NCBI GenBank assembly: GCA_028278125.1
Contig: JANQEY010000320.1
Coordinates: 1 to 64,000, forward strand
Direction of reading: 5' to 3'
DNA length: 64,000 nt
DNA from: a bacterium
Lineage (GTDB): Bacteria; Electryoneota; Electryoneia; Electryoneales; Electryoneaceae
Shown piece by piece: positions 53,918 to 61,851 of this stretch (positions are counted from its first letter, which is position 1; each line of letters begins with the position of its first letter). The translations under genes were made by a program, and so were the position numbers. Under the pieces are notes generated by a model, which was given only the letters and a program-made list of their open reading frames with translations, searched no databases and was not told the origin of the DNA.

Positions 53918-55072
53918 CTATTTCAGTATAACAGCTTTTCTGACCGTAGATTTATCACCAGTCGTTAACCTGATGAAGTAAATACCGGTCGCTAAGCCTG
54001 TTGATGACCATGATGCGTAACTTTGTGTACTGTTGACAGCGAATTGATGTATTACCCTTCCAGTAACATCAGTTATCCTGATATTTCCATGCTGCTTAGC
54101 AGGAAGACTGAATTCAATATTTATTTGTCCATTTGATGGTACCGGCCAGATTCCCAGCTGAGGTTGACCAGGAATTGCAGTATCCTCTTCCCTGACATTG
54201 TTTTCTGAACCGGGAAAGAATGTACCGACTGGCCTATGATCACTGACCGCTTCCTCATAATTATCCCACTCGTCATCTAGACGCAGTGTTCTTGTGCTGC
54301 CATCACCGTATTCTTCCAGCATGTCAGCTGTCACCAGGAAATGATCGATAAGTCGTCCACCCAGGATATGCGAAGCCCAGTAGTTGCTTCCTGCCATCCA
54401 GTCGGTTAAAAATATCCAGTCCTCATCGTCTTCAAGGAAGATGGTAAAAGCATTATACAACGGTGAATCATCAAGGGTATCGTTAAAATCTCCTGCTATC
54501 ATCCATTTTGTTTCACCACCGGAAACAATTTCATCCTCAATATGTTCCTTCAATAATTCACATGCTAACCGTCTTTGGGCAAGGAATTCCGGATCACCAC
54601 CGGCTTTGAGATGAAGGGTTATCAGGTTGAAGCTGAGCGTATCACCAGCTTCTATCATAGTAACTGGAACCTGGATAGGTGGACGAGTGATATCTTCATC
54701 ATCAAAGAGTTGAATCATCTCGCCAATGGTTACTTTATCGGTATTATAGAGAATCCCTGTTTTAACATAATAGCCGCCATAAGTATCCGGAGAATATATT
54801 CCATCCCAATCGTCCAGGTTATTCAGTAATTGATTATAATCTTCTATAGACTGAATTTCCTGGACGCAGATCAGATCCAGCTCAAGGTCCTGGATAAGCA
54901 CCCAGAGACTATTGATAGTTGTGTTTCCATCCTTTGGGAAATTCTGCCAGTTCCATGTCGCGATATCATGAGTTTCATCCGATCCGACTGGGTCGACAAG
55001 GGCAAATGCAAATGTCCAGGGCATCATCACAATAAATGAAACTATAAATATCCAATTAAATATCTTATTCAT
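53918..55072 (-). CDS. Secreted endonuclease/exonuclease/phosphatase family protein with sorting signal
   Basis: A 384-residue exported protein. A signal peptide (~25 residues) precedes an EEP-fold domain (~35-290): ATWNWQNFP, DLICVQEIQS (catalytic Glu), WMIAGDFNDTLDDSP (Asp/Asn pair) and EAVSDHRPVGTFFP (Asp/His) — all the usual Mg-dependent hydrolase residues. The C-terminus is a sorting-type domain (WPVPSNGQINIEFSLPA ... KAVILK), here WPVPSNG instead of YPNPFNP. It should be a surface-bound or released nuclease or phosphatase. DNase I-like nucleic acid cleavage is the likeliest activity. Confidence 0.85.
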   Translation of the reverse strand: MNKIFNWIFIVSFIVMMPWTFAFALVDPVGSDETHDIATWNWQNFPKDGNTTINSLWVLIQDLELDLICVQEIQSIEDYNQLLNNLDDWDGIYSPDTYGGYYVKTGILYNTDKVTIGEMIQLFDDEDITRPPIQVPVTMIEAGDTLSFNLITLHLKAGGDPEFLAQRRLACELLKEHIEDEIVSGGETKWMIAGDFNDTLDDSPLYNAFTIFLEDDEDWIFLTDWMAGSNYWASHILGGRLIDHFLVTADMLEEYGDGSTRTLRLDDEWDNYEEAVSDHRPVGTFFPGSENNVREEDTAIPGQPQLGIWPVPSNGQINIEFSLPAKQHGNIRITDVTGRVIHQFAVNSTQSYASWSSTGLATGIYFIRLTTGDKSTVRKAVILK

Positions 55073-55204
55073 TTTTAACCTGATAGTTCAGTTAACACAA
55101 AATCTACTTGTATCTATCACAAGTTACCCTGAATACCAATGAACAGCAAAGATTTAGCTAACATTTGAGAGACTGCCAGGAGTATTTTGACTGGTCATAG
55201 ATAA

Positions 55205-55234
55205 AAATAACCCGGGTTCACACCCGGGTTATTT
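55205..55234. terminator. Strong terminator hairpin
   Basis: AAATAACCCGGGT / ACCCGGGTTATTT perfect stem, four-base loop, A/T-rich flanks. It lies just downstream of the 55274-57475 gene (minus strand). Confidence 0.9.
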
Positions 55235-55273
55235 CTGAAAATATAATTAAGCTTTGCAGCTGTAAATATCCAG

Positions 55274-57475
55274 TTACTTCATCAGGATCATCTTGCGGAC
55301 ATGGGCGTTGTCGCCGGAAGTTAGCTTGATGAAGTACATACCACTTGCCAGTTCACTGCCATCAAATGTAACCTGGTGGTAGCCACGGTTCATCTGGCGA
55401 TCAATAAGCGTAGCAACTTCACGACCCAGGACATCATAAACTGTCAGGCTTACCTTGCCATACTTGGCCAGGGAGAAGTTGATGTTTGTTGTCGGGTTGA
55501 ACGGATTCGGGTAATTCTGCTCAAGGCTGAATTCACTCGGAAGCAGTCCATCTTTATCCTTTACACCAACAGACGGGCCACGGAAGAAGGGGCTTTCGCC
55601 ATCCCAGTCAACATGCGTCCAGGCGGAATCATAAGGATCAGCCCAGAATCCAATGGAGTCATGGTGCATCGGATAGTTATATACCCATCCGCCAAACTTG
55701 TCAATAATCGTCTGCTTGCCAACACGATGGTAAACTATATCATTCAGGGTAAACTCACCCTCTTCCTGAACGATAAAACCGGCATCGTAGTCTTCTACGT
55801 AGAAGAGGTGCAGGTAAGGACCATCGTTATTGAGTGACATGTTCGGTTCACGTTCGTTACGGCATTCACCTGCTACCAGGTCACCAGCTCCAATGCTGTC
55901 ACCACGTGTATTAGTAATATTGACCGGATCTGCCCAGAGTTGACCGAACCAGTCGCCGAGACCATTATCAGGTGGTGTAGCTGTCAGCATAACTTCACCG
56001 TTCGCGTAGAAATCATCTGAGCTGTCCCAGGACCAGATTGTATCGGCGATCTCGGTATATTCATTGGGCATTCCAAATTGCTGGAATGAACACCAGAGAA
56101 TACCGGAAACATCATCATGATACATACTTGGACGGTTAACTACCCTGTGCCAGGCACCTGGTAAACTGTAATTCCAGAAAGTACCGTCAGCAAGCATGGT
56201 AAAGTTGTTGTGTTCATCATCCCAATGCCAGATTACAGATGTCCATGTACCGCCTCTGAAATGAACGATATCACCGGATTCTTCATCATAATCGTAGAAC
56301 TCGAACAATGGTGTTGTGAACGCAACGTGCAAAACATCATTGTGGTCATAATAAACGTTCATGTCTGTGTAAGCACGGAATGTATCTGTGTTTGCATCTT
56401 CAAGTTCAGGAAGCAGATCCGGGTTTGGTGACGCAAAATCGGTAACATTAACCGGACTATCCCAATCCCAGGTAGTACCGCCGTCAAGACTTTCCCAGAG
56501 ATAAATGTCATTATTTGTCTGGCTTGGATCATCACCTGGCCAGTCACGGTAATCACGGCTGATTGTCTGGGTTATGGCAACACGTGAACCATCATCGGAA
56601 ACAGCGACATCAGCTGAAATATTCATACCGTTATCGGTAATCAGTTGTGGATCTCCGGGGATAAATTGCCAGTTGGCGGGGTTCCACTCATGACGCGAAT
56701 AGAGAATGTCCATCTGACCGGTTGGATCATCATCCCTGTTTGAATGGGTTACAACATGGATATACTTCGTACCCTCATATTCTGAGTAGGCAGATTTCGG
56801 CCAGATATTGTCGAGGCCATTGTCAAAATCTGGAACCTGTGCTTCACTGAATGTTCCGGGGAAATCAGGAAGTAATTCAGCAGAAATCTTGGATACAGTT
56901 GGGCCGCCACTTACAAAGTGATAAGCAGGAACACCCTGACCATTGTCTGAATCCATGGCGAAAGTTGTGTAACCGGCACGGGAACCGGCGCCACCACCGT
57001 CAACCCTTGCGCCACCACCGGCATAACCGTTCTCACCGGTGAACTCAACCACTGAAATACCTTCATCGGTAAAACCGGCACGGTTCAGGCGTACGTGGCG
57101 ATCTGAGCCTTCCCCTTCATCTTCAAGGCACATATATGACATAAAAGCAGCACCGTTTACTATTTGTTCAGTGCCCTGACCATCAAACCAACTCCATTCG
57201 TTGGGATAATAGCCAATCATCCTGCCGACAGTACCATTATGCTGTGATTCCCAGTAAGTGAATCCGACAACGACGGTGTCACCAACGAACTCATCAAGTT
57301 CATTGAAGAAAGTAGCACGTGGGGCAACCTGTGTTGTACGAATAGGTTCCTGTCCAGTGATAAGTTTATCTACATGTCCTCTCGGCAGCTTCGGGCTAAG
57401 GGTGCTCATCCCAGCCGCAAAAACAGTAGAAATGATAAATAGAAGTGCGAGCACAACTAAACCAACACGCTTCAT
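55274..57475 (-). CDS. Secreted propeller-like protein with C-terminal sorting domain
   Basis: A 733-residue exported protein with a signal peptide (MKRVGLVVLALLFIISTVFA). The middle (~45-650) has BNR-like/sialidase-like strands such as DIYLWESLDGGTTWDWDSPV and many Trp/Asp-rich turns, consistent with a beta-propeller, but no catalytic Arg triad of sialidases is evident. The end is a sorting domain: FSLEQNYPNPFNPTTNINFSL ... LTSGDNAHVRKMILMK. Excellent ribosome site (AGGAGGAG). The upstream 324-base gap holds TACCATCAA repeats that may be regulatory. Substrate or ligand unknown. Confidence 0.8.
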   Translation of the reverse strand: MKRVGLVVLALLFIISTVFAAGMSTLSPKLPRGHVDKLITGQEPIRTTQVAPRATFFNELDEFVGDTVVVGFTYWESQHNGTVGRMIGYYPNEWSWFDGQGTEQIVNGAAFMSYMCLEDEGEGSDRHVRLNRAGFTDEGISVVEFTGENGYAGGGARVDGGGAGSRAGYTTFAMDSDNGQGVPAYHFVSGGPTVSKISAELLPDFPGTFSEAQVPDFDNGLDNIWPKSAYSEYEGTKYIHVVTHSNRDDDPTGQMDILYSRHEWNPANWQFIPGDPQLITDNGMNISADVAVSDDGSRVAITQTISRDYRDWPGDDPSQTNNDIYLWESLDGGTTWDWDSPVNVTDFASPNPDLLPELEDANTDTFRAYTDMNVYYDHNDVLHVAFTTPLFEFYDYDEESGDIVHFRGGTWTSVIWHWDDEHNNFTMLADGTFWNYSLPGAWHRVVNRPSMYHDDVSGILWCSFQQFGMPNEYTEIADTIWSWDSSDDFYANGEVMLTATPPDNGLGDWFGQLWADPVNITNTRGDSIGAGDLVAGECRNEREPNMSLNNDGPYLHLFYVEDYDAGFIVQEEGEFTLNDIVYHRVGKQTIIDKFGGWVYNYPMHHDSIGFWADPYDSAWTHVDWDGESPFFRGPSVGVKDKDGLLPSEFSLEQNYPNPFNPTTNINFSLAKYGKVSLTVYDVLGREVATLIDRQMNRGYHQVTFDGSELASGMYFIKLTSGDNAHVRKMILMK

Positions 57476-57799
57476 AACTCCTCCTGGTGCTTAAGGGATC
57501 AAATACAGTGCGGGGTTTAAATTCCCTTCCAATTTAAACTGCATTATCCCTACATCAATTAATGTTTCGTTTGTTCTTAACTATACTTTCCATCCCTTCC
57601 GAAGCCATTTTATCGGATGAGTACTATCTGAATCATAATGGAAAATGGCATAATTACCATCAAAGAACTTAATGGTAAAAAATACCATCAATAAGAAATG
57701 ATTTATCTTTAGTAAGCCCTCTCCTTACCACCCTCTCTATATATAAAATAGTGAAAATGAAAGTGATTTGCAAAGCTTTTAAGTTCTAAACTTTATACT
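57476..57799. promoter_or_regulatory. 324-base gap with inverted and direct repeats
   Basis: Contains TTACCAT (57654-57660) / ATGGTAA (57672-57678) inverted halves and two TACCATCAA copies 28 bases apart (57655 and 57683). It lies upstream of the sorted propeller gene and downstream of the prepilin peptidase gene. No coding sequence is seen. Confidence 0.5.
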
Positions 57800-58627
57800 C
57801 TATAATTTGCTCAAAACCCAGTGCAGGTAAATTCCAACGAGATCATTTCCGTATAAATATGCTACCCATGCTCCAATCGCCAGGTATGGGCCAAAAGGTA
57901 TAACGTCCTGTCCCTTGATTTTCTCTTTCCGGAACATTGCCAGGATAGCAGAGCCGATTATCCCGAATGCAGCAGCGGAAATCAGGGCAAACGCCACAAT
58001 TAGCGGATTAAGATAGACTGCAAATGCAGCCGTCATGGTTATATCGCCACTTCCTATACCTTCACGTTTTATAATCAGCCTTGATACTATAAAAATAAGT
58101 AGTTGAAACACAACTCCGATCAGCAGGGATATTCCTGCATCCACAAGTCCGTCAACACCCGCGATAATAAAAGCAAAGGCCAGGCCTGCCAAACCCATTG
58201 GCAGGACAATATGATCTGGAATAGTGTAGGTGCGAATATCTATCCCTGATATTGCGATCAAGTGCCATCCAAGTACCGCGGCTGCCAGGGTTTCCCAGGC
58301 AATCCCGAAATACAACAATGGCCAGACAAACACCACGGCACCAAGAAGTTCAACGATAAAATACCTGGCAGGAATTTTGGATCCGCAGTCGGGGCATTTC
58401 GCCCTCAAGAGCCAGTATGACACCAGGGGAATATTGTTCCAGGGCTTTATCGGATTACCACAATCAGGACAGTAGGAACCGGGTTTTACCAGAGATTTTC
58501 CCTCCGGGAACCGGTAGATCACGACGTTAAGGAAACTACCGACCGCAGCTCCAAAAACTGTAGCCCAGATGGCTAAAAACCATACAGGTAATTGCTGGAG
58601 TATCTCTAGTATCATAGTATCAAACAA
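57800..58627 (-). CDS. pilD: Prepilin peptidase (type IV leader peptidase)
   Basis: A 275-residue polytopic enzyme. N-terminal WATVFGAAVGSFLNVVIYRFP, two CxxC pairs (YCPDCG near 50 and KCPDCG near 78; cytoplasmic zinc loop), then two membrane Asp sites in SGIDIRTYTIPD and GSGDITM. It cleaves and N-methylates prepilin leaders; pilB and pilC lie just upstream. The GSGD is followed by ITM instead of the usual xKL. Its transcript is separated from pilC by a terminator at 58710-58734. Confidence 0.94.
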   Translation of the reverse strand: MFDTMILEILQQLPVWFLAIWATVFGAAVGSFLNVVIYRFPEGKSLVKPGSYCPDCGNPIKPWNNIPLVSYWLLRAKCPDCGSKIPARYFIVELLGAVVFVWPLLYFGIAWETLAAAVLGWHLIAISGIDIRTYTIPDHIVLPMGLAGLAFAFIIAGVDGLVDAGISLLIGVVFQLLIFIVSRLIIKREGIGSGDITMTAAFAVYLNPLIVAFALISAAAFGIIGSAILAMFRKEKIKGQDVIPFGPYLAIGAWVAYLYGNDLVGIYLHWVLSKL

Positions 58628-58709
58628 ATGCCAGGTGACCTGGCATCATCATTTGGCTAATTAGTTATTATATATTAATATAACACGAATAATCGGTGAT
58701 ATAAAAAAA

Positions 58710-58734
58710 GGGGCGATTCGCGAATAATCGCCCC
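58710..58734 (-). terminator. Terminator after pilC
   Basis: GGGGCGATT / AATCGCCCC stem, with TTTTTTTAT on the minus strand beyond it. Located 25 bases after the pilC stop, so pilB-pilC ends here and pilD has its own start. Confidence 0.88.
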
Positions 58735-58759
58735 TCAATAAAAGTTCTATTACTTAGTT

Positions 58760-60013
58760 TTATCCAAGTCCCGCACGTAATGCTCTACCAATATTAAAGA
58801 TAGGCAGATAAATGGAGATAACGATGATAATCACTACAATACCCAGCAGCATGATCATCAGGGGCTGGATTAAACTTGTAAGTCTTTCTACAACCGCTTC
58901 TACCTGTTTCTCATAGAAATAGGATGCACGTTCCAACAACTGGTCCATTTCACCGGTCTCTTCACCGGTTGCAACCAGCTGAACCATCGTGGAAGGAAAT
59001 ACCTTTACTTTTTTCAGGGCGATGGAGATTGCAAATCCATCCCTGATCATCGCCTGGGCTTCTTCCACTGCACGTGCTACCACTTTGTTCTGGACTACAC
59101 GCTTACAGTGTGTAAGGGATTCGAGAACAGGAACACCGGCGCCCATCAGGATACCAAACGTTTTTGCAAACCGGGTCATCATCGAATCCTGGTGCAGCTG
59201 TCCAAGTACCGGGAATCTCATTCTGAATGTATCCCAGTACATTCCACCCTTTTCAGTAAGAGTCAGGATCCAGCCAAGGAAGAGAAGAACAATACCAAGG
59301 CCTGTAAACTCGATAAAATGCGAGCTTACAGTATCGCTGACACTAACCAGTACCCTGGTCTGGATAGGTAGCTCCGCCCCGAAGTTCGAGTAAATATTGG
59401 TGAACTGGGGAACGATGAAGATAATCAAAGCGGCTAGGATGACAAGCATAAAGATTACAACGAATGTGGGATAGGCTAACGCCGACACAACTTTCCGCTT
59501 TGTATCCGCAACCGATTCCAGGTAATCACTAAGTGACGCGAGCACGATGTGTAACGAACCGGAAATTTCACCGGCGTTCACAAGCGCGCAGTAGAGGTTA
59601 TCGAATACACCCGGATGCTCGCCTAATGCGTCGGAGAGTGACTTACCTCGTTTCAAGTCGTTTGCCACTTCAGCAAGGGTTTTCTTAAATCCGCCGTGCT
59701 TTTCCTCCAGCATCAGGTTGGCAATTGATTTTTCAATCGTCAAACCGGCGGAGAACATGGTAGAAAGTTGCCTTGTAAAGAACACAAGGTTATTCAGCGG
59801 TACTTTTGTTTTCAGACGATATATAGCCGTCGAGACCTGGTCAACGATGGACGCGGATTGCGCTTGTTCGCTGATTTTAAGCTCGCGAAGCGATATAATC
59901 TTTGCGCCCTTTTTAGTCAGCTGCTCCCATGCAGCTTCGTAACTGTTAGCGCGTATCCTGTCTTCGCGGCGTGTACCGTCCGTCTCAGTAATGATGTAAC
60001 TGAAATTGGGCAT
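58760..60013 (-). CDS. pilC: Type IV pilus/type II secretion inner-membrane platform protein
   Basis: A 417-residue GspF/PilC protein. Two tandem T2SSF domains: VFFTRQLSTMFSAGLTIEKSI at ~80 and RFAKTFGILMGAGVPVLESLTHC at ~275, with three membrane segments and the C-terminal YEKQVEAVVERLTSLIQP and IVISIYLPIF. It anchors the extension ATPase to the pilus assembly. It follows pilB by 14 bases and precedes a terminator. Pilin genes are not in this window; the pilus or secretion function cannot be separated. Confidence 0.93.
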   Translation of the reverse strand: MPNFSYIITETDGTRREDRIRANSYEAAWEQLTKKGAKIISLRELKISEQAQSASIVDQVSTAIYRLKTKVPLNNLVFFTRQLSTMFSAGLTIEKSIANLMLEEKHGGFKKTLAEVANDLKRGKSLSDALGEHPGVFDNLYCALVNAGEISGSLHIVLASLSDYLESVADTKRKVVSALAYPTFVVIFMLVILAALIIFIVPQFTNIYSNFGAELPIQTRVLVSVSDTVSSHFIEFTGLGIVLLFLGWILTLTEKGGMYWDTFRMRFPVLGQLHQDSMMTRFAKTFGILMGAGVPVLESLTHCKRVVQNKVVARAVEEAQAMIRDGFAISIALKKVKVFPSTMVQLVATGEETGEMDQLLERASYFYEKQVEAVVERLTSLIQPLMIMLLGIVVIIIVISIYLPIFNIGRALRAGLG

Positions 60014-60027
60014 GTTTTATCCCGTTT

Positions 60028-61755
60028 CTATTCAGTTGTGACACGCAAAACTTCAGCCAGGGTGGTCATTCCCCGTTTCGCTTTGCTGATACCGTGTTGT
60101 CTCAAAGTTTCCATGCCCTGGAGCTCCGCAAGTTCGCGGATCTCATCCTGGCTCGCATTATCGAAAATCAAACGGCGTATCTCTGCAGATACGTTCAGCA
60201 GTTCGAAAACACCGGTACGTCCAAAATAACCGGTATCACGACAATGGACACATCCCCTGCCTTTAACCCATTCGACATCCTTGTAATCTTCAGGATTGAT
60301 ATCCAGGTATTCAAGTTCTGAATCTTTTGGCGTATATGGTTCCTTACAGTTCGGGCAAATGGTTCGTACAAGACGCTGAGCCATCACCAGCAGCAAACTC
60401 GATCCGCAGAGGAACGGCGGTACACCGATGTCAATCAGACGAGTAATAGTTGATGGAGCGTCATTAGCGTGAACTGTACTGAAAACAAGGTGACCCGTAA
60501 GCGAAAACTTCACCGCGATATCGGCTGTTTCTTCGTCACGAATCTCACCAATCAGCAGCCTGTCGGGGTCCTGGCGCAGAATCGATCGTAGTGACGCCGC
60601 AAAGGTTAACCCGATCTTAGGCTTTACCTGAACCTGGTTAATCCCGTCAAGGTGATACTCAACAGGATCTTCTACGGTAGTGATATTATCCTGAACGCTC
60701 ATAATCTCACGAAGTGACGAATAGAGTGTTGTGGATTTACCTGATCCGGTAGGCCCGGATACGATAATCATACCGTAAGGTTTAATGATGTTGCGTTTAA
60801 ACTGTTTGTAGTGATGCTCCTCGAAACCTAATGTTGACAGGGTAAATCCGAATGTACCCTTATCGAGTAGACGCATCACAACTTTTTCGCCGTTAACGGT
60901 CGGCAGAATACTGACACGCACGTCAACTTCACGTTCTTTTGCACGGATGGTAAAACGTCCGTCCTGCGGAAGTCGTTTTTCAGCGATATTCAGCTTTGAA
61001 ATAATCTTGATACGTGTAACAATACCGGCGTGAGCGTTACGTGGCGGCTTCATTACTTCCAGCAACACACCGTCCACACGGTAGCGTACGATAACATTAT
61101 CTTCACGAGGTTCAATATGAATATCAGTTGCGCGTTCTTTCATCGCTTCACTGATAATCAGGTTAACCAGCTTGATGATAGGTGCTTCAGTTTCATCAGC
61201 AACCTTTGTCATATCCACCATGCCTTCTTCGCCCTCATCAGCTTCAGCGAAGAATTGCAGGTCTCCGATCACTTCGGAAGTTTCCTGCTGCTTACGGATA
61301 CGAACATAAAGCTTGTCGATGGCGTGCTGAATTCCCTGCGGGCTGGCCATTCCCAGCTCGAGGCTTAATGGTTCATCAGCTTCTTCAGCAAGCCGTTCAA
61401 GGTTGTCAACCGCGATAATATCATCCGGGTCAGCCATTGCCACGACGAGAACACCATCCTGCCTCTTGACGGCAATCAGATTATTTTCCTTGGCAAAAGC
61501 CTCGGGGATGATTCTGACAGTGTCTTCCTTAGCTTCCAATAACTGCTCGTTCTTGAAGAACGATACACCCATCTGTTGTGCTAAACCGAAGTAAACCTGT
61601 TCTTCCAGCGCAAAACCCAGCGCGATCAGGGCTTCACCTACGCGCATATGTTTGTCACCGGCTTCTTCCAGGCTTCGGTTAAGCTGGTCTTTTTCTATCA
61701 GCCCTTCATTAAGCAGTATTTCGCCCAGCTTTGGAAAGGCACCAATATCAGCCAT
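60028..61755 (-). CDS. pilB: Type IV pilus extension/type II secretion ATPase
   Basis: A 575-residue GspE/PilB ATPase. N-terminal MshEN-like domains (~1-150), then the AAA-type motor: IHIEPREDNVIVRYRVDGVLLE, Walker A GPTGSGKSTTLYSS (334-341), Asp box VEDPVEYHLDGINQVQV, Walker B SILRQDPDRLLIGEIRDEETA, His box LVFSTVHANDAPSTITRL, and a zinc site Cys467/470 and Cys502/505. It drives pilus extension or export with PilC. The preceding gene on the strand is the Ig-like surface protein, separated by a hairpin at 61790-61823. AAGAGG upstream. Confidence 0.95.
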   Translation of the reverse strand: MADIGAFPKLGEILLNEGLIEKDQLNRSLEEAGDKHMRVGEALIALGFALEEQVYFGLAQQMGVSFFKNEQLLEAKEDTVRIIPEAFAKENNLIAVKRQDGVLVVAMADPDDIIAVDNLERLAEEADEPLSLELGMASPQGIQHAIDKLYVRIRKQQETSEVIGDLQFFAEADEGEEGMVDMTKVADETEAPIIKLVNLIISEAMKERATDIHIEPREDNVIVRYRVDGVLLEVMKPPRNAHAGIVTRIKIISKLNIAEKRLPQDGRFTIRAKEREVDVRVSILPTVNGEKVVMRLLDKGTFGFTLSTLGFEEHHYKQFKRNIIKPYGMIIVSGPTGSGKSTTLYSSLREIMSVQDNITTVEDPVEYHLDGINQVQVKPKIGLTFAASLRSILRQDPDRLLIGEIRDEETADIAVKFSLTGHLVFSTVHANDAPSTITRLIDIGVPPFLCGSSLLLVMAQRLVRTICPNCKEPYTPKDSELEYLDINPEDYKDVEWVKGRGCVHCRDTGYFGRTGVFELLNVSAEIRRLIFDNASQDEIRELAELQGMETLRQHGISKAKRGMTTLAEVLRVTTE

Positions 61756-61789
61756 TCTATTAAACCTCTTACGTAACTGCGTATATCAC

Positions 61790-61823
61790 GGGATTCCCGG
61801 CTCCGGTTGAAGCCGGAAATCCC
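61790..61823. terminator. Hairpin between Ig-like gene and pilB
   Basis: GGGATT / AATCCC (61790-61795 and 61818-61823) enclose a second CCGGCT/AGCCGG stem. It lies between the Ig-like gene's stop (61852) and the pilB start. No clear T-tract follows; it could be a partial terminator or a processing hairpin. Confidence 0.5.
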
Positions 61824-61851
61824 GCTACGTGAAAATTCAAGTCTTATGAGG

